Part shown: positions 50,449 through 59,353 of the stretch, piece by piece
How positions within the stretch are numbered: the first letter of the stretch is position 1
Layout of the letters: every line of letters starts with the position of its first letter
From: Sphingobacteriaceae bacterium
Lineage (GTDB): Bacteria > Bacteroidota > Bacteroidia > UBA7662
NCBI GenBank assembly: GCA_030682795.1
Contig: JAUXNJ010000020.1
Span: 1 to 64,000, forward strand
Length of the DNA stretch: 64,000 nt
Reading direction: 5' to 3'
Notes under the pieces: model-generated
Databases searched by the model: none
Seen by the model: only the letters and a program-made list of their open reading frames with translations
What the model was told of the DNA's origin: nothing
Position numbers and translations under genes: made by a program

Positions 50449-50898
50449 TTATTTACGCACGTTCACCGCCTGCAAGCCCTTAACCCCTTTAACGGTTTCA
50501 AAGCTCACGCGATCATTCTCGGCGATGTCGATTTGCAGGCCGTTGGCATGTACAAATACGCTTTCCTGAGACTCGTGATCACGAATGAAACCATAGCCTT
50601 TGGCGGCATTGTAAAAGGTAACGGTACCACGGCGCACCAATTCTTCAGCCGTAAGTGGACGCTGGCGCGCTACCCCTACTTCGATGTCATCAGCATTCAC
50701 TTTGGTCTTTTTCAACGGATCTGGCGGGGTATCTACGATGTTTCCAAAGTGATCCACATATACCATCATGTCTTCGAGGCTCTTGCCTTTATCGCTGTTG
50801 GATTTGCGCTCCTCTTTCTTCTGATCCTTTTCCTTTTTCTTCTGTGCGCGTTTTTTCTCGTTTTCTCTTTTACTAAAAGTTTCTTGTGATCTGCCCAT
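50449..50898 (-). CDS. Cold-shock-domain protein with a charged N-terminal extension
   Basis: 149 residues. The N-terminal 45 residues are almost all Lys, Glu, Arg and Gln (KRENEKKRAQKKKEKDQKKEE), probably an extended RNA-binding or coiled tail. The C-terminal 65 residues are a cold-shock domain: RGTVTFYNAAKGYGFIRD (RNP-1 region, KGYGFI) and ESVFVHANGL (RNP-2, VFVH). Such proteins bind single-stranded RNA/DNA and act as RNA chaperones. A perfect TATCTTTG at 50990-50997 implies a leader of roughly 85 bases, long for this genome and consistent with leader-based cold control. Confidence 0.88.
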   Translation of the reverse strand: MGRSQETFSKRENEKKRAQKKKEKDQKKEERKSNSDKGKSLEDMMVYVDHFGNIVDTPPDPLKKTKVNADDIEVGVARQRPLTAEELVRRGTVTFYNAAKGYGFIRDHESQESVFVHANGLQIDIAENDRVSFETVKGVKGLQAVNVRK

Positions 50899-50989
50899 AA
50901 ATGTGTTAAAATGAAATGAAGCCCGTAGAAGGGTCAGGCATTAATGGGCTACGAAAAGTCCGGGAACGCGATCACCTGCAAAAGGTTTG

Positions 50990-50997
50990 CAAAGATA
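50990..50997 (-). promoter_or_regulatory. -7 promoter element of the cold-shock gene, long leader
   Basis: TATCTTTG on the minus strand, exact TAnnTTTG. The leader to the ATG at 50898 is about 85 bases and includes an inverted repeat around 50920-50953 (GTAGCCC ... GGGCTTC) that could fold in the mRNA. Confidence 0.45.
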
Positions 50998-50998
50998 C

Positions 50999-51179
50999 TA
51001 AAAAAAACGGACTGATGGAAATGACTGCAAATCAAGAGGAAAGAGGCCCTGCGAATGAATTGTGATAAAATCGAACCATTAAAATCGCTACCCTAACTAT
51101 TTGAAGGATGAAATCACGTCAAGCCAGCTAATCCAAAAGATTAATCCTTTAGCCAAAGCTTAGCACTATGAAATGGCAT
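50999..51179. other. Intergenic region between the cold-shock promoter and the transposase remnant
   Basis: About 180 bases without a credible open frame or RNA gene. I see nothing specific in it. Confidence 0.5.
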
Positions 51180-51643
51180 TCAATCCAACAACCATTCAAA
51201 AAGATACTCATCTTGATGATCAACTTGAAACTCCTCTAAAAACGCTTTGTATTCTTCTCGAAAGCTTTTCTTTTTATGGTGTTCTTTCTGATTTAAAACA
51301 TAGTTAATTACGCGGTGAAGGTCGTTTTCACTATACGAAAATGCGCCAAAACCCTCCTGCCATCGAAATTTATTCTTGGTATAGCCTTGACTATTGACAA
51401 AATCGTTGGATGCCTTTTTTATTTCTCGAACCAGGTCGGATAAACAGCAACTTGGCCTCATGCCAATCAAAATATGGATGTGATCGGGCATGCCGTTGAT
51501 GGCTAGCATTTTTTGACCTTTGTTGGTTACAATGCCGGTGATGTATTTGTATAACTCGGCCTCCCAGCTGGGGTGAATAAGGCATTGGCGAAATTTAACC
51601 GCAAATACAATTTGGATATTGATTTTGAATAGGTTCCAGGCAT
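51180..51643 (-). pseudogene. REP-associated tyrosine transposase (Y1/IS200-like, RAYT), frameshifted near its start
   Basis: The readable part contains the Y1-transposase HUH motif (MPDHIHILI) and continues to FEWLLD. Upstream the same frame is open without an ATG (INIQIVFAVKFRQCLIH..., a typical RAYT start) to a stop near 51645. A different frame has the missing start: ATG at 51643 encoding MPGTYSK. Adding one A in the A4 run at 51623-51626 joins them as MPGTYSK-INIQIVFAV, the expected RAYT N-terminus. So a one-base deletion separates start and body. The catalytic tyrosine is likely in HRVINYVLNQKEHHKK. The gene lies next to palindromic arrays, its expected substrate class. Confidence 0.8.
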
Positions 51644-51775
51644 ATTAGGTGGGTTTAATAAATCTGAAATGATTCATGAATCTACTTATATTTTCTTACA
51701 TGAACAAAATTTGGATTCCGTTTTGAATGCGGTTTTGAAATTGGGGCATGTGGCACGATTGGAACTGCGGGACAT

Positions 51776-51850
51776 GCGACCCCGTCGGGGTCGATTGAAT
51801 ATTCGCAACCATTTCGGGGCTATGGATGTGGGACCCCTTCAGGGTCACCA
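51776..51850. repeat. REP-like palindromes of the GACCC type
   Basis: GCGACCCCGTCGGGGTCG at 51777-51794 is a near-perfect palindrome, followed by GGACCCCTTCAGGGTC at about 51831-51846. They match the cores of the 9.0-kb array. They stand within about 200 bases of the transposase remnant. Confidence 0.7.
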
Positions 51851-51852
51851 CC

Positions 51853-51975
51853 GCATCCCTTCGGTCTGCCACATGCTTACCAAGCATCCTGAAGGGATGC
51901 CACATGCTTACCAAGCATCCTGAAGGGATGCCATATCCTTACCAAGCATCCTCAAGGGATGCCACAATCTTTGAT
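51853..51975. repeat. Tandem 31-bp repeat array, four units
   Basis: GCATCC starts at 51853, 51884, 51915 and 51946, exactly 31 bases apart. Each unit contains the palindrome GCATCCTGAAGGGATGC (small variations in each copy) followed by CACATGCTTACCAA or close variants. The units are joined without unique spacers. Confidence 0.8.
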
Positions 51976-51998
51976 TTGAAATTGCGACCACCTATCCC

Positions 51999-52080
51999 GA
52001 CCCTGAAGGGGTCGCACCATCCATCTATCACCGCCCGAAGGGCACCATTGCATCCCGAAAGGATGCTATATTCACAGGTG
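51999..52080. repeat. Further palindromic elements (GACCC and GCATCC types)
   Basis: GACCCTGAAGGGGTCG at about 51999-52014, CGCCCGAAGGGC at about 52031-52041 and GCATCCCGAAAGGATGC at about 52050-52066. They combine the two core types of the neighbouring arrays. Confidence 0.6.
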
Positions 52081-52093
52081 CCATATTCATAAC

Positions 52094-52122
52094 AAAGCCG
52101 CTTCCCATAAGAAAGCGGCTTT
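52094..52122 (-). terminator. Intrinsic terminator of pruA
   Basis: AAAGCCGCTT / AAGCGGCTTT, 10-bp stem with a 9-base loop, A and T flanks, just past the pruA stop. Confidence 0.8.
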
Positions 52123-52137
52123 TTGTAATCCAATGAT

Positions 52138-53760
52138 TTAACCCTGAAAAGGATAACGGTAGCTCTTCGGCGGATTCAGATTCTCTTTCACCGTACGGGC
52201 CGATACCCAGCGGATGAGGTTGAGCATCGAACCGGCCTTGTCGTTGGTGCCAGAGCCGCGGGCGCCGCCAAAGGGCTGCTGACCTACCACCGCACCAGTC
52301 GGTTTGTCGTTGATGTAGAAGTTGCCTGCCGCGTGGCGCAAACGCTCGGTAGCCAAATCAATGGCGTAGCGGTCTTGCGCAATCACTGCACCAGTCAAGG
52401 CGTAAATCGAGGTGCGGTCGCAGATATCGAGGATCTCTTCGTATTTGTCGTCTTCGTACACATACACCGTCAACACCGGCCCAAACAGCTCCTCACACAT
52501 GGTGATGTATTGCGGGTCGTTGGCGCGGATGATGGTGGGCTCGATGAAGTAGCCCTTTGACTTATCGTACTTACCACCGGCTACAATTTCTTGTCCGTCG
52601 GCCTTAGCGCGCTCAATAAAGCTGGCGAGCTTGTCGAACGATTTCTCATCAATTACTGCGTTGATAAAATTGGTAAAGTCTTCCACCCCACCCATCTTCA
52701 TATCGGCCAAATCGGCTTTTACGCGTTTGATGGTGGCTTCCCACAAACTGGCAGGAATGTAAGCGCGCGAGGCTGCCGAGCACTTCTGGCCCTGGAACTC
52801 AAACGCACCCCGTGAAATGGCAGTGGCTAAAATGTCTACATCGGCCGACTTATGTGCCACAATGAAGTCCTTACCACCGGTTTCACCCACAATGCGGGGA
52901 TAGCTTTTATACTTATGGATGTTGTTGCCAATGGTCTTCCAAATATCCTGGAAAACGCCGGTTGATCCGGTGAAGTGAATGCCTGCAAAATCGGGATGCG
53001 CAAAAATCACATCACCAGCCACAGGACCACTCACATACACCAGGTTGATTACCCCATCGGGCAAACCAGCATCCTGGAACAAGCGCATCAGCCAATAGGC
53101 CGAGTAAATTTGGGTATTCGACGGCTTCCAAACCACCGTATTGCCCATCATGGCAGGTGATGTGGGCAGGTTGCCGGCAATCGATGTAAAATTGAAAGGC
53201 GTGAGGGCAAACACAAAGCCTTCGAGGGGACGGTATTCGAGACGGTTCCAGGTCAATGGTAAGCTCTCAGGCTGGTTGCCGTACAAATCTACCATGTACT
53301 GCACATTGAATTTGAAAAAGTCGATGAGCTCGCAAGCGGCATCGATTTCGGCTTGGAAAGGATTTTTACTCTGTCCCAACATGGTGGAGGCGTTGATAAT
53401 GTCGCGGTACGGACCCTGCAACAAATCGGCCATGCGCAAAAAGATGGCGGCACGCTGTTCCCAAGGCAAAGCCTCCCACTCGGCACGGGCTTTTAACGAG
53501 GCTTCAATGGCGGCTTGCACGTGTGAAGCATCGCCTTGGTGGAAATGAGCAATCACATGCTGGTGGTCGTGCGGGGGCGCAATGGCTTGAGTTTTGCCAG
53601 TACGCACTTCTTTACCACCAATAAACATGGGGATATCGATCACTTGATTGCGGAAGGCCGCGATTTGTTTTTGAAGCGAAACAGCCTCGGCCGATCCGGG
53701 CGCATATGCGCGTACAACTTCGTTTTTTGCTACAGGAGGGGTAAAAATGCCAAATGCCAT
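52138..53760 (-). CDS. pruA: L-glutamate gamma-semialdehyde (1-pyrroline-5-carboxylate) dehydrogenase
   Basis: 540 residues, the length of stand-alone P5C dehydrogenases. The aldehyde dehydrogenase fold has the catalytic Cys in FEFQGQKCSAASRAY and the general-base Glu in IVGETGGKDF; IHFTGSTGVFQDIW and the closing GGARGSGTNDKAGSMLN segment are typical of the PruA subgroup. It oxidises glutamate semialdehyde from proline or ornithine to glutamate with NAD+. No proline dehydrogenase gene is adjacent. A TAACTTTG element lies about 50 bases upstream. Confidence 0.93.
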   Translation of the reverse strand: MAFGIFTPPVAKNEVVRAYAPGSAEAVSLQKQIAAFRNQVIDIPMFIGGKEVRTGKTQAIAPPHDHQHVIAHFHQGDASHVQAAIEASLKARAEWEALPWEQRAAIFLRMADLLQGPYRDIINASTMLGQSKNPFQAEIDAACELIDFFKFNVQYMVDLYGNQPESLPLTWNRLEYRPLEGFVFALTPFNFTSIAGNLPTSPAMMGNTVVWKPSNTQIYSAYWLMRLFQDAGLPDGVINLVYVSGPVAGDVIFAHPDFAGIHFTGSTGVFQDIWKTIGNNIHKYKSYPRIVGETGGKDFIVAHKSADVDILATAISRGAFEFQGQKCSAASRAYIPASLWEATIKRVKADLADMKMGGVEDFTNFINAVIDEKSFDKLASFIERAKADGQEIVAGGKYDKSKGYFIEPTIIRANDPQYITMCEELFGPVLTVYVYEDDKYEEILDICDRTSIYALTGAVIAQDRYAIDLATERLRHAAGNFYINDKPTGAVVGQQPFGGARGSGTNDKAGSMLNLIRWVSARTVKENLNPPKSYRYPFQG

Positions 53761-53810
53761 AAACGGGATTTATTTAAATGAGGGCGTAGAAAAGCTTCTT
53801 ACGACCAAGG

Positions 53811-53818
53811 CAAAGTTA
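53811..53818 (-). promoter_or_regulatory. -7 promoter element of pruA
   Basis: TAACTTTG on the minus strand fits TAnnTTTG, 50 bases before the pruA ATG. No exact -33 was found. Confidence 0.4.
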
Positions 53819-53929
53819 AGCATTCGTGCCTGAAAAAGGGAATCATCGAATTGAAAAGCCATAAAGGTCGAACACCCTTCCTATGAAGCTTACATTTTTC
53901 ACTATTTTCACCGCCACAACCACCCACTC

Positions 53930-55495
53930 ATGCTCCATCGCGCCCAACTGCTGCATCAATGGTTGCTTCAACACGAAGCTAAGTCTTTTTTGGCTTGGGC
54001 CCTGTTGCACACCCTCCCAGTACTACTGCCTGCTTTTTTTATGTCATACGATGGGCCTGCTCATTTGTACAATAGCCGACTGCTGGCCGAATGGCTGGGC
54101 TCAAATCGCGACTGGCTCGAGCAATTTGTTTTCCTGCAGCAAGAACCACTTCCCAATTGGCTCACCTATCCCCTCTTGGCTGGTTTAGGGGAGCTGTTCA
54201 ACTATTTTTGGGCCGACAAATTGCTGCAAATACTCTATGTGTTGGGGATGTTGTATGCTTTCCGCTACCTGGTGCGATCGTTCAACACAGAAACCACCCT
54301 GCTCAGCTGGCTTGGCGGTGTCTTGGTATTCCACCATATCACTGGTATGTATAACTTCAGCATGAGCCTGCCATTGCTGATGTTTATCTTAGGGTATTAT
54401 CAACGAATCCAAGGAAAGTTCACCATTGGCAATACCACCCTGCTACTACTTGCTTCCCTGCTGCTATACTTCTCGCACCTTACAGGCTACCTGGCAGCGG
54501 GCTTGTTATGCGGGCTCCTTTGGATGGCACAAAATGCCCAAGCCCTTAGCGAAAACCGCTTCCAAAGCTCCAAAGCCTGGCGTTCACTGGGCGCAACTTT
54601 CCTGTTTTTTTTACCCAGCTTGGTGATGGCCGTAAGTTTCATCCTCAAACGCAGCGGTAACGCAAGTAGTGGATTCACCTTAGCCCAGCTCTTGCATAAA
54701 TTAGGGCGCATGGATGCACTGATTTTATTCAATACCGACAAAGAATTTGACCTGCTCAGATGGCTGTATGTAGTAGCAGCTTTGGTAATAATAGCCCGCT
54801 GGCGAAGCTTCTTCAAAGGTGGAAACTCCCTGCATCCACTGGCACTAGGCATGTTGGCTATGCTCATACTTTATTTAATAGTACCTGATGCCTCGATGGG
54901 TGCCAGCTTTACCTCCATGCGCCTTCAACTTTTCTTCCTCAGCTTGGCCTTGGCCTGGCTAGCCACTCAAGCCTTGCCCTGGAGAACCGAACTTATGTCT
55001 TGGAGCATCACAGTCGTTATTTCGCTCGCCCTGCTGTGGCACTACGGCCGGGCTTGGGAAGGCCTCTCCAAAGACGTTGCCCAATGGGCCGCCGCTGGTG
55101 CAGAGGTCCCCAACCGCAGCCGGGTGCTCACCTTGAATTATTCAACCCATTGGTACCACGAGCACATCTCCAATTTTCTTGGTCTCGACACTCCTTTGAT
55201 CCTTCTGTACGAAAACTACGAGGCTACAAACGATTATTTCCCTTTCCGTTTTCAACCTGAAACGCTTGAAAACTACCGCCAACTGCGCCCGTTGTTGGCT
55301 TGGCCACCACAACCTGAAGCACAAAGTCTAGCCTTAGCCCCTCAACTCGTAGATGTGGTGGTGCGCTGGAGATATGATGCCCAAAACCCAGCACAAAAAC
55401 ACCCAGGACTTGACAGTCTTTTAACCCAATATTACCAGGCCTACTATCGCTCTGAGCAAGGACATCTCGAACTTTTCAAACGCAAATTGCCATGA
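53930..55495 (+). CDS. Polytopic membrane protein, possibly a glycosyltransferase-like protein
   Basis: 521 residues. I do not recognise the family with certainty. About eleven hydrophobic helices cover residues 20-360, with an early luminal-type loop carrying SYDGPAHLYNSRLL, where the Asp-Gly and His may correspond to the catalytic loop of GT-C glycosyltransferases. A soluble C-terminal part from about 370 follows. The start is the first ATG in frame (53930). The stop overlaps the start of the next gene as ATGA. Confidence 0.65.
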   Translation: MLHRAQLLHQWLLQHEAKSFLAWALLHTLPVLLPAFFMSYDGPAHLYNSRLLAEWLGSNRDWLEQFVFLQQEPLPNWLTYPLLAGLGELFNYFWADKLLQILYVLGMLYAFRYLVRSFNTETTLLSWLGGVLVFHHITGMYNFSMSLPLLMFILGYYQRIQGKFTIGNTTLLLLASLLLYFSHLTGYLAAGLLCGLLWMAQNAQALSENRFQSSKAWRSLGATFLFFLPSLVMAVSFILKRSGNASSGFTLAQLLHKLGRMDALILFNTDKEFDLLRWLYVVAALVIIARWRSFFKGGNSLHPLALGMLAMLILYLIVPDASMGASFTSMRLQLFFLSLALAWLATQALPWRTELMSWSITVVISLALLWHYGRAWEGLSKDVAQWAAAGAEVPNRSRVLTLNYSTHWYHEHISNFLGLDTPLILLYENYEATNDYFPFRFQPETLENYRQLRPLLAWPPQPEAQSLALAPQLVDVVVRWRYDAQNPAQKHPGLDSLLTQYYQAYYRSEQGHLELFKRKLP

Positions 55496-55860
55496 ACATC
55501 GAAACCCTCCGTGACTTCTGCCTTAGTTTGCCTGGATGTACCGAAGATTTCCCCTTCGACGAAAGCACCCTAGCGTTTCGAGTGAGCAACAAGATTTTTC
55601 TCCTAACCGACGTAGATGAAGGCCATTCGTTCAATGCCAAATGTGACCCTGAACGGGTCCTTGAGCTTCGCGAATTGCATCCTGATGCCATTTTGCCAGG
55701 CTACCACATGAACAAAAAGCATTGGAATACGGTATTGCTTCATGCCGATTTGGATGAGCACCTGCTTCGCGAAATGATTCGTCATTCATACGAGCTCATC
55801 CGCAACAGTTTGCCCAAGGTCCAACGATTGGCCTTGGATGAAGCTTACGGCCCACTTTAG
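55492..55860 (+). CDS. MmcQ/YjbR family protein
   Basis: 122 residues. The family is recognised from IETLRDFCLSLPGCTEDFPFDESTLAFRV, FLLTDVDEG, KCDPERVLELRELHPDAILPGYHMNKKHWNTV and HSYELIRNSLPK. These small proteins have a YjbR fold related to DNA-binding or mitomycin-resistance-linked proteins; biochemical function is not established. It is translationally coupled to the membrane protein upstream (ATGA) though no functional link is evident. Confidence 0.88.
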   Translation: MNIETLRDFCLSLPGCTEDFPFDESTLAFRVSNKIFLLTDVDEGHSFNAKCDPERVLELRELHPDAILPGYHMNKKHWNTVLLHADLDEHLLREMIRHSYELIRNSLPKVQRLALDEAYGPL

Positions 55861-55882
55861 GCAGCCTTGTGCGTGCTACAGC

Positions 55883-58720
55883 TTAAAATATGCTTAGCTG
55901 CTGCGGCCCATCGCCGCCCTTTTGCTCACGCTCTTTTTTTACATCAAACTCAATGGTGGTGCCGAGTTCTATGGCAGGAGCTGGGTCAACGGCTTCAGTT
56001 GGTGGAACAGGTGCCGGCGGTGCAACAGACTTTTTTTCGGGTGCTGCAGGTGCTGTGGCTTCGGCGGGACTATCCTCCTCCTCTTCCAAGGCTGTAGCCT
56101 CTGAATCTGATGCTGCGATCGCCTCCAATTCGGTTGTTGTATCCATCTCAACATCCATGTCCATTTCGCCACCCTCCGGCTCATCGCCGGGTGCGGGACC
56201 CGGCTCGGGTTCGGTGGGCTCGTCGGCCGCTGAAATCAGCTTCACCTCGAGCACCGGCTCAGCGGTGAGCTTGTTGCCGAGCGCCTTCCAGCCTTTGATG
56301 TCGATGAAGTCGGTGAGGTTCACCTGCTGACTTTCTTTCTTCTTTTTGTTACCCGTGATTACCTCCACGAGCAAATTGTCGCGGTTGCTCACAAAGGCCA
56401 TCTTAGCGCCTTTGTCCTCTGCAATAAAAATGAAGCGTTTGTTGATGGTGCTGGTTTCGATGAGGAAGCGCTTCACATACCACGCCAAGTTGGCCGGCAC
56501 ATAATGCAGCACGGTAACCGGCTTTTTGGGGTTCCACTTCTCTACCAACAGCAATTGCTCGGGCTCGTAGCGGTTGGTGAGCTCAAAATTGGTGAGCTCG
56601 TAGCTGCCATCTTTAAAAATGCACAAAATGGCATCGTCGCCGTCGAAACTGCCGAGCAAACGGCCACGCTCGTCTACATTTAAGCGGCCCACCACCTCAT
56701 CGTACCAAATGCGGCGACCGCCAATGGTGGAGCGCCCTTTTTCTTTGAATAAGATGCGTTTGAGGGTGTATTTAGTCACCGTATTGCCCTGCGCCGAGCG
56801 CCCTTTGATGGCCAAATCGCCAAAATCGAAGTCGAAGATTTTTTTGCGAGCTGGGGCATTCTGACTCAGGTACACGGTTACCACCTCAGACTCTGAGTTG
56901 GGATTGGCGCTGAAATACAACACCTTGCTGTTTTTCTCGCCCTTGGTGAGGTCGTACTCTTTGTCGCGGGTAACGCCAGTTACGTTAAAACGCTTGGCGT
57001 AGCTCACGGCCGACTTCCCATCCACATAAATGAGGTGGTAGGTCATGCGCTCGTCGTTTTTCTTGAACACATCCACGTGGAGGATGTCCTTGCCCACAAA
57101 AGCCTTGTCGCTGACCTTGCTCACGAGGCATTTGCCATCGCGCCTGAACACAATGATGTCGTCGAGGGGCGAGCAATCGCACACATATTCGTCCTTTTTG
57201 ATGCCCGTGCCCACAAAGCCCTCTGCGCGGTTTACGTAGAGTTTTTCGCTGGCTACGGCCACATTGGCGGCCTGGATATTGTCGAAAACGCGGATTTCGG
57301 TCTTGCGCTCACGGCCCTTGCCGTATTTTTTGAGGAGATTTTCGTAATAAGCGATGGTATAGGTCACCAAATGCTCCAAATGGTGCTTGGTTTCTTCCAT
57401 CTCCGCTTCCAGCGCCCGCAGCTGCTCGTCGGCCTTAAAGCTGTCGTATTTACTGATGCGCTTGATTTTGATTTCGGTGAGGCGGATGAGGTCCTCCTGA
57501 ATTACCTCACGACGCAACAGCTTTTTGAAGGGTTCGAGGCCTTTGTCGATGGCCTCCAGCACAGCCTCCCAAGTTTCGCACTCCTCAATGTCGTGGTAGA
57601 TGCGGTTTTCGATGAAGATCTTTTCTAAGCTGCTGTAGTGCCATTTGTCGTACAACTCGCCCAATTTAATTTCGAGCTCCCACTTGAGCAAATCCATGGT
57701 TTGCTGGGTGTTGTACTTGAGCATTTCGCGCACGCCCAAAAATTTAGGGCGGTCGCCCACAATCACACAGGCATTGGGTGAAATGCTGGTTTCGCAATCA
57801 GTAAAGGCATACAGCGCATCGATGGTGATGTCGGGCGACACGCCGGGCGGCAACTGGATTTCGATTTCTACATCGCGGGCCGTATTGTCGATTACCTTTT
57901 TGATTTTGATTTTATTGGCTTCGCTGGCCTTTACAATCGATTCGATGAGGCCCGTAGTGGTGGTACCAAAAGGAATCTCCTTGATCAATAAAGTCTTTTT
58001 GTCGGCCTCTTCAATCCGGGCCCGGCAGCGGATTTTACCGCCCCGCAAGCCGTCGTTGTAATTGCTTACGTCGATAAAGCCGCCGGTGAGGAAGTCTGGA
58101 TACAGCTCAAACGACTGCTTCTTCAGGATTTTGATGCTGCTATCGATGAGCTCCACAAAGTTGTGGGGCAAAATTTTGGTCGATAAACCCACCGCGATGC
58201 CTTCTACCCCTTGCGCCAACACAATGGGGAACTTCATGGGCAGGGTTACCGGCTCCTTTTTACGGCCGTCGTAACTTGTTTGCCAGCGGGTGGTTTGTCC
58301 GTTAAAGGCCACCTCCAACGCAAATTTGCTCAAACGCGCCTCAATGTAACGCGAGGCCGCCGCCGAATCCCCGGTACGCACATCTCCCCAGTTACCCTGG
58401 GTTTCAATCAGCAAATCTTTCTGCCCCAAACCCACCATCGCATCACCAATGGCCGCATCGCCGTGAGGGTGATACTGCATGGTTTGCCCAATGATGTTGG
58501 CCACTTTGTTAAAGCGCCCATCATCAATCACCTTCATGGCATGCAGAATGCGGCGCTGCACCGGCTTCAAACCATCTTCAATGGCCGGCACCGCCCGCTC
58601 TAAGATTACATAGGAGGCATATTCTAGGAACCAGTTTTCGTATAAACCCGACACCGGGGTGATGTCGTGAATCTGCTCTTCTTCGTTTGCGCTGGGGTCA
58701 AGGGGTATTTCTTCGCTCAT
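55883..58720 (-). CDS. parC: DNA gyrase/topoisomerase IV subunit A, with a long acidic Pro-rich tail
   Basis: 945 residues from the ATG at 58720; the frame is open to 58798 but a -7 element (58738-58745) intervenes. The winged-helix breakage domain includes LKPVQRRILHAMK, YHPHGDAAIGDAMVG and the catalytic Tyr in SAAASRYIEARLSKF. A C-terminal beta-pinwheel region with gyrA-box-like strands follows. The last 120 residues are an acidic, Pro/Ala-rich tail (EPTEPEPGPAPGDEPEGGE, MDMDVEMDTT, DSEATALEEEED) ending in a short conserved QLSIF. It relaxes or decatenates DNA with a GyrB/ParE partner not in this window. The call as ParC rather than GyrA rests on the divergent Bacteroidota-type N-terminus and is moderate. 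Confidence 0.85.
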   Translation of the reverse strand: MSEEIPLDPSANEEEQIHDITPVSGLYENWFLEYASYVILERAVPAIEDGLKPVQRRILHAMKVIDDGRFNKVANIIGQTMQYHPHGDAAIGDAMVGLGQKDLLIETQGNWGDVRTGDSAAASRYIEARLSKFALEVAFNGQTTRWQTSYDGRKKEPVTLPMKFPIVLAQGVEGIAVGLSTKILPHNFVELIDSSIKILKKQSFELYPDFLTGGFIDVSNYNDGLRGGKIRCRARIEEADKKTLLIKEIPFGTTTTGLIESIVKASEANKIKIKKVIDNTARDVEIEIQLPPGVSPDITIDALYAFTDCETSISPNACVIVGDRPKFLGVREMLKYNTQQTMDLLKWELEIKLGELYDKWHYSSLEKIFIENRIYHDIEECETWEAVLEAIDKGLEPFKKLLRREVIQEDLIRLTEIKIKRISKYDSFKADEQLRALEAEMEETKHHLEHLVTYTIAYYENLLKKYGKGRERKTEIRVFDNIQAANVAVASEKLYVNRAEGFVGTGIKKDEYVCDCSPLDDIIVFRRDGKCLVSKVSDKAFVGKDILHVDVFKKNDERMTYHLIYVDGKSAVSYAKRFNVTGVTRDKEYDLTKGEKNSKVLYFSANPNSESEVVTVYLSQNAPARKKIFDFDFGDLAIKGRSAQGNTVTKYTLKRILFKEKGRSTIGGRRIWYDEVVGRLNVDERGRLLGSFDGDDAILCIFKDGSYELTNFELTNRYEPEQLLLVEKWNPKKPVTVLHYVPANLAWYVKRFLIETSTINKRFIFIAEDKGAKMAFVSNRDNLLVEVITGNKKKKESQQVNLTDFIDIKGWKALGNKLTAEPVLEVKLISAADEPTEPEPGPAPGDEPEGGEMDMDVEMDTTTELEAIAASDSEATALEEEEDSPAEATAPAAPEKKSVAPPAPVPPTEAVDPAPAIELGTTIEFDVKKEREQKGGDGPQQLSIF

Positions 58721-58737
58721 CTTTCGTTCAATCCGTC

Positions 58738-58745
58738 CAAAAGTA
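58738..58745 (-). promoter_or_regulatory. -7 promoter element of the topoisomerase A gene
   Basis: TACTTTTG on the minus strand fits TAnnTTTG, 17 bases from the chosen ATG and downstream of the alternative upstream start, which it rules out. Confidence 0.45.
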
Positions 58746-59053
58746 AGAAAAAGCACAAGCACTTTTTCCACCAAATGTGCACGGCTTGCACACATCATTC
58801 AATAACTACCAGGATTATTGCAATCAGGGCAGTATGAATATGTGTTTTCTCATTTCGCTCTTGTACACTGCTAAATGAATACATAAATGCCTGTGAACCA
58901 TCAATACTCAACTTAATAGCAATGTGCGAGCATCGTGAAAAACCTGCTGACATTAAGTTTGTGTTAATTGTTTTTACATTTGGATTTCATTAGCCAAATT
59001 TGAAGGGCTAATGGTTTTTAGAATAATCAAGCGATTGCGGCAATCTTTGGCAA
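58746..59053. other. AT-rich intergenic region with one hairpin
   Basis: No gene was seen. CATTAGCC (58988-58995) and GGCTAATG (59006-59013) form an 8-bp hairpin followed by a T run, terminator-like on the plus strand although no plus-strand gene precedes it. AATCTTTG at 59042-59049 is one mismatch from TAnnTTTG and ends four bases before the ATG of the next gene. Confidence 0.5.
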
Positions 59054-59353
59054 ATGCGACGTAAAGGCTATCCTATTAATTCCAATTCCGAAGGCGCCAT
59101 GAAAATTGCTCAAAAAGATAATCTCGAAGTCTATCCGAACCCAGGTAATGTGGAGTTTAGTTTAAAAATTCTTGGTTTAAACAATGGCGATATTGCTGTG
59201 TTAGAAATTGCCGACAACCAAGGCCGCATATTGATGAAGCAAAACTATCAAACTGGTCAAAAAATTGTAACCTCAGATTTACCAGCAGGGGTATACCACA
59301 TAGCTGTTCTATGCTCTAACCATAAATACAACGCCTTATGGGTCAAATATTGA
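59054..59353 (+). CDS. Orphan T9SS type A sorting domain
   Basis: 99 residues consisting only of a type IX secretion C-terminal domain: LEVYPNPGNVEFSLKI, VLEIADNQGRILM, TSDLPAGVYHIAVL, ending in KY. There is no signal peptide or passenger, so it is probably the remnant of a longer secreted protein; the Met at 59099 is an alternative start. Its 3' end overlaps the ATG of the first lipoprotein by 16 bases and was copied with it in the downstream duplication. Confidence 0.65.
   Translation: MRRKGYPINSNSEGAMKIAQKDNLEVYPNPGNVEFSLKILGLNNGDIAVLEIADNQGRILMKQNYQTGQKIVTSDLPAGVYHIAVLCSNHKYNALWVKY

Noticed and set aside
51853-51975. Tandem 31-bp repeats that might be taken for a CRISPR array
   Set aside because: Units abut without unique spacers, are palindromic throughout, and no cas gene is present. 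They fit REP-type repeats.
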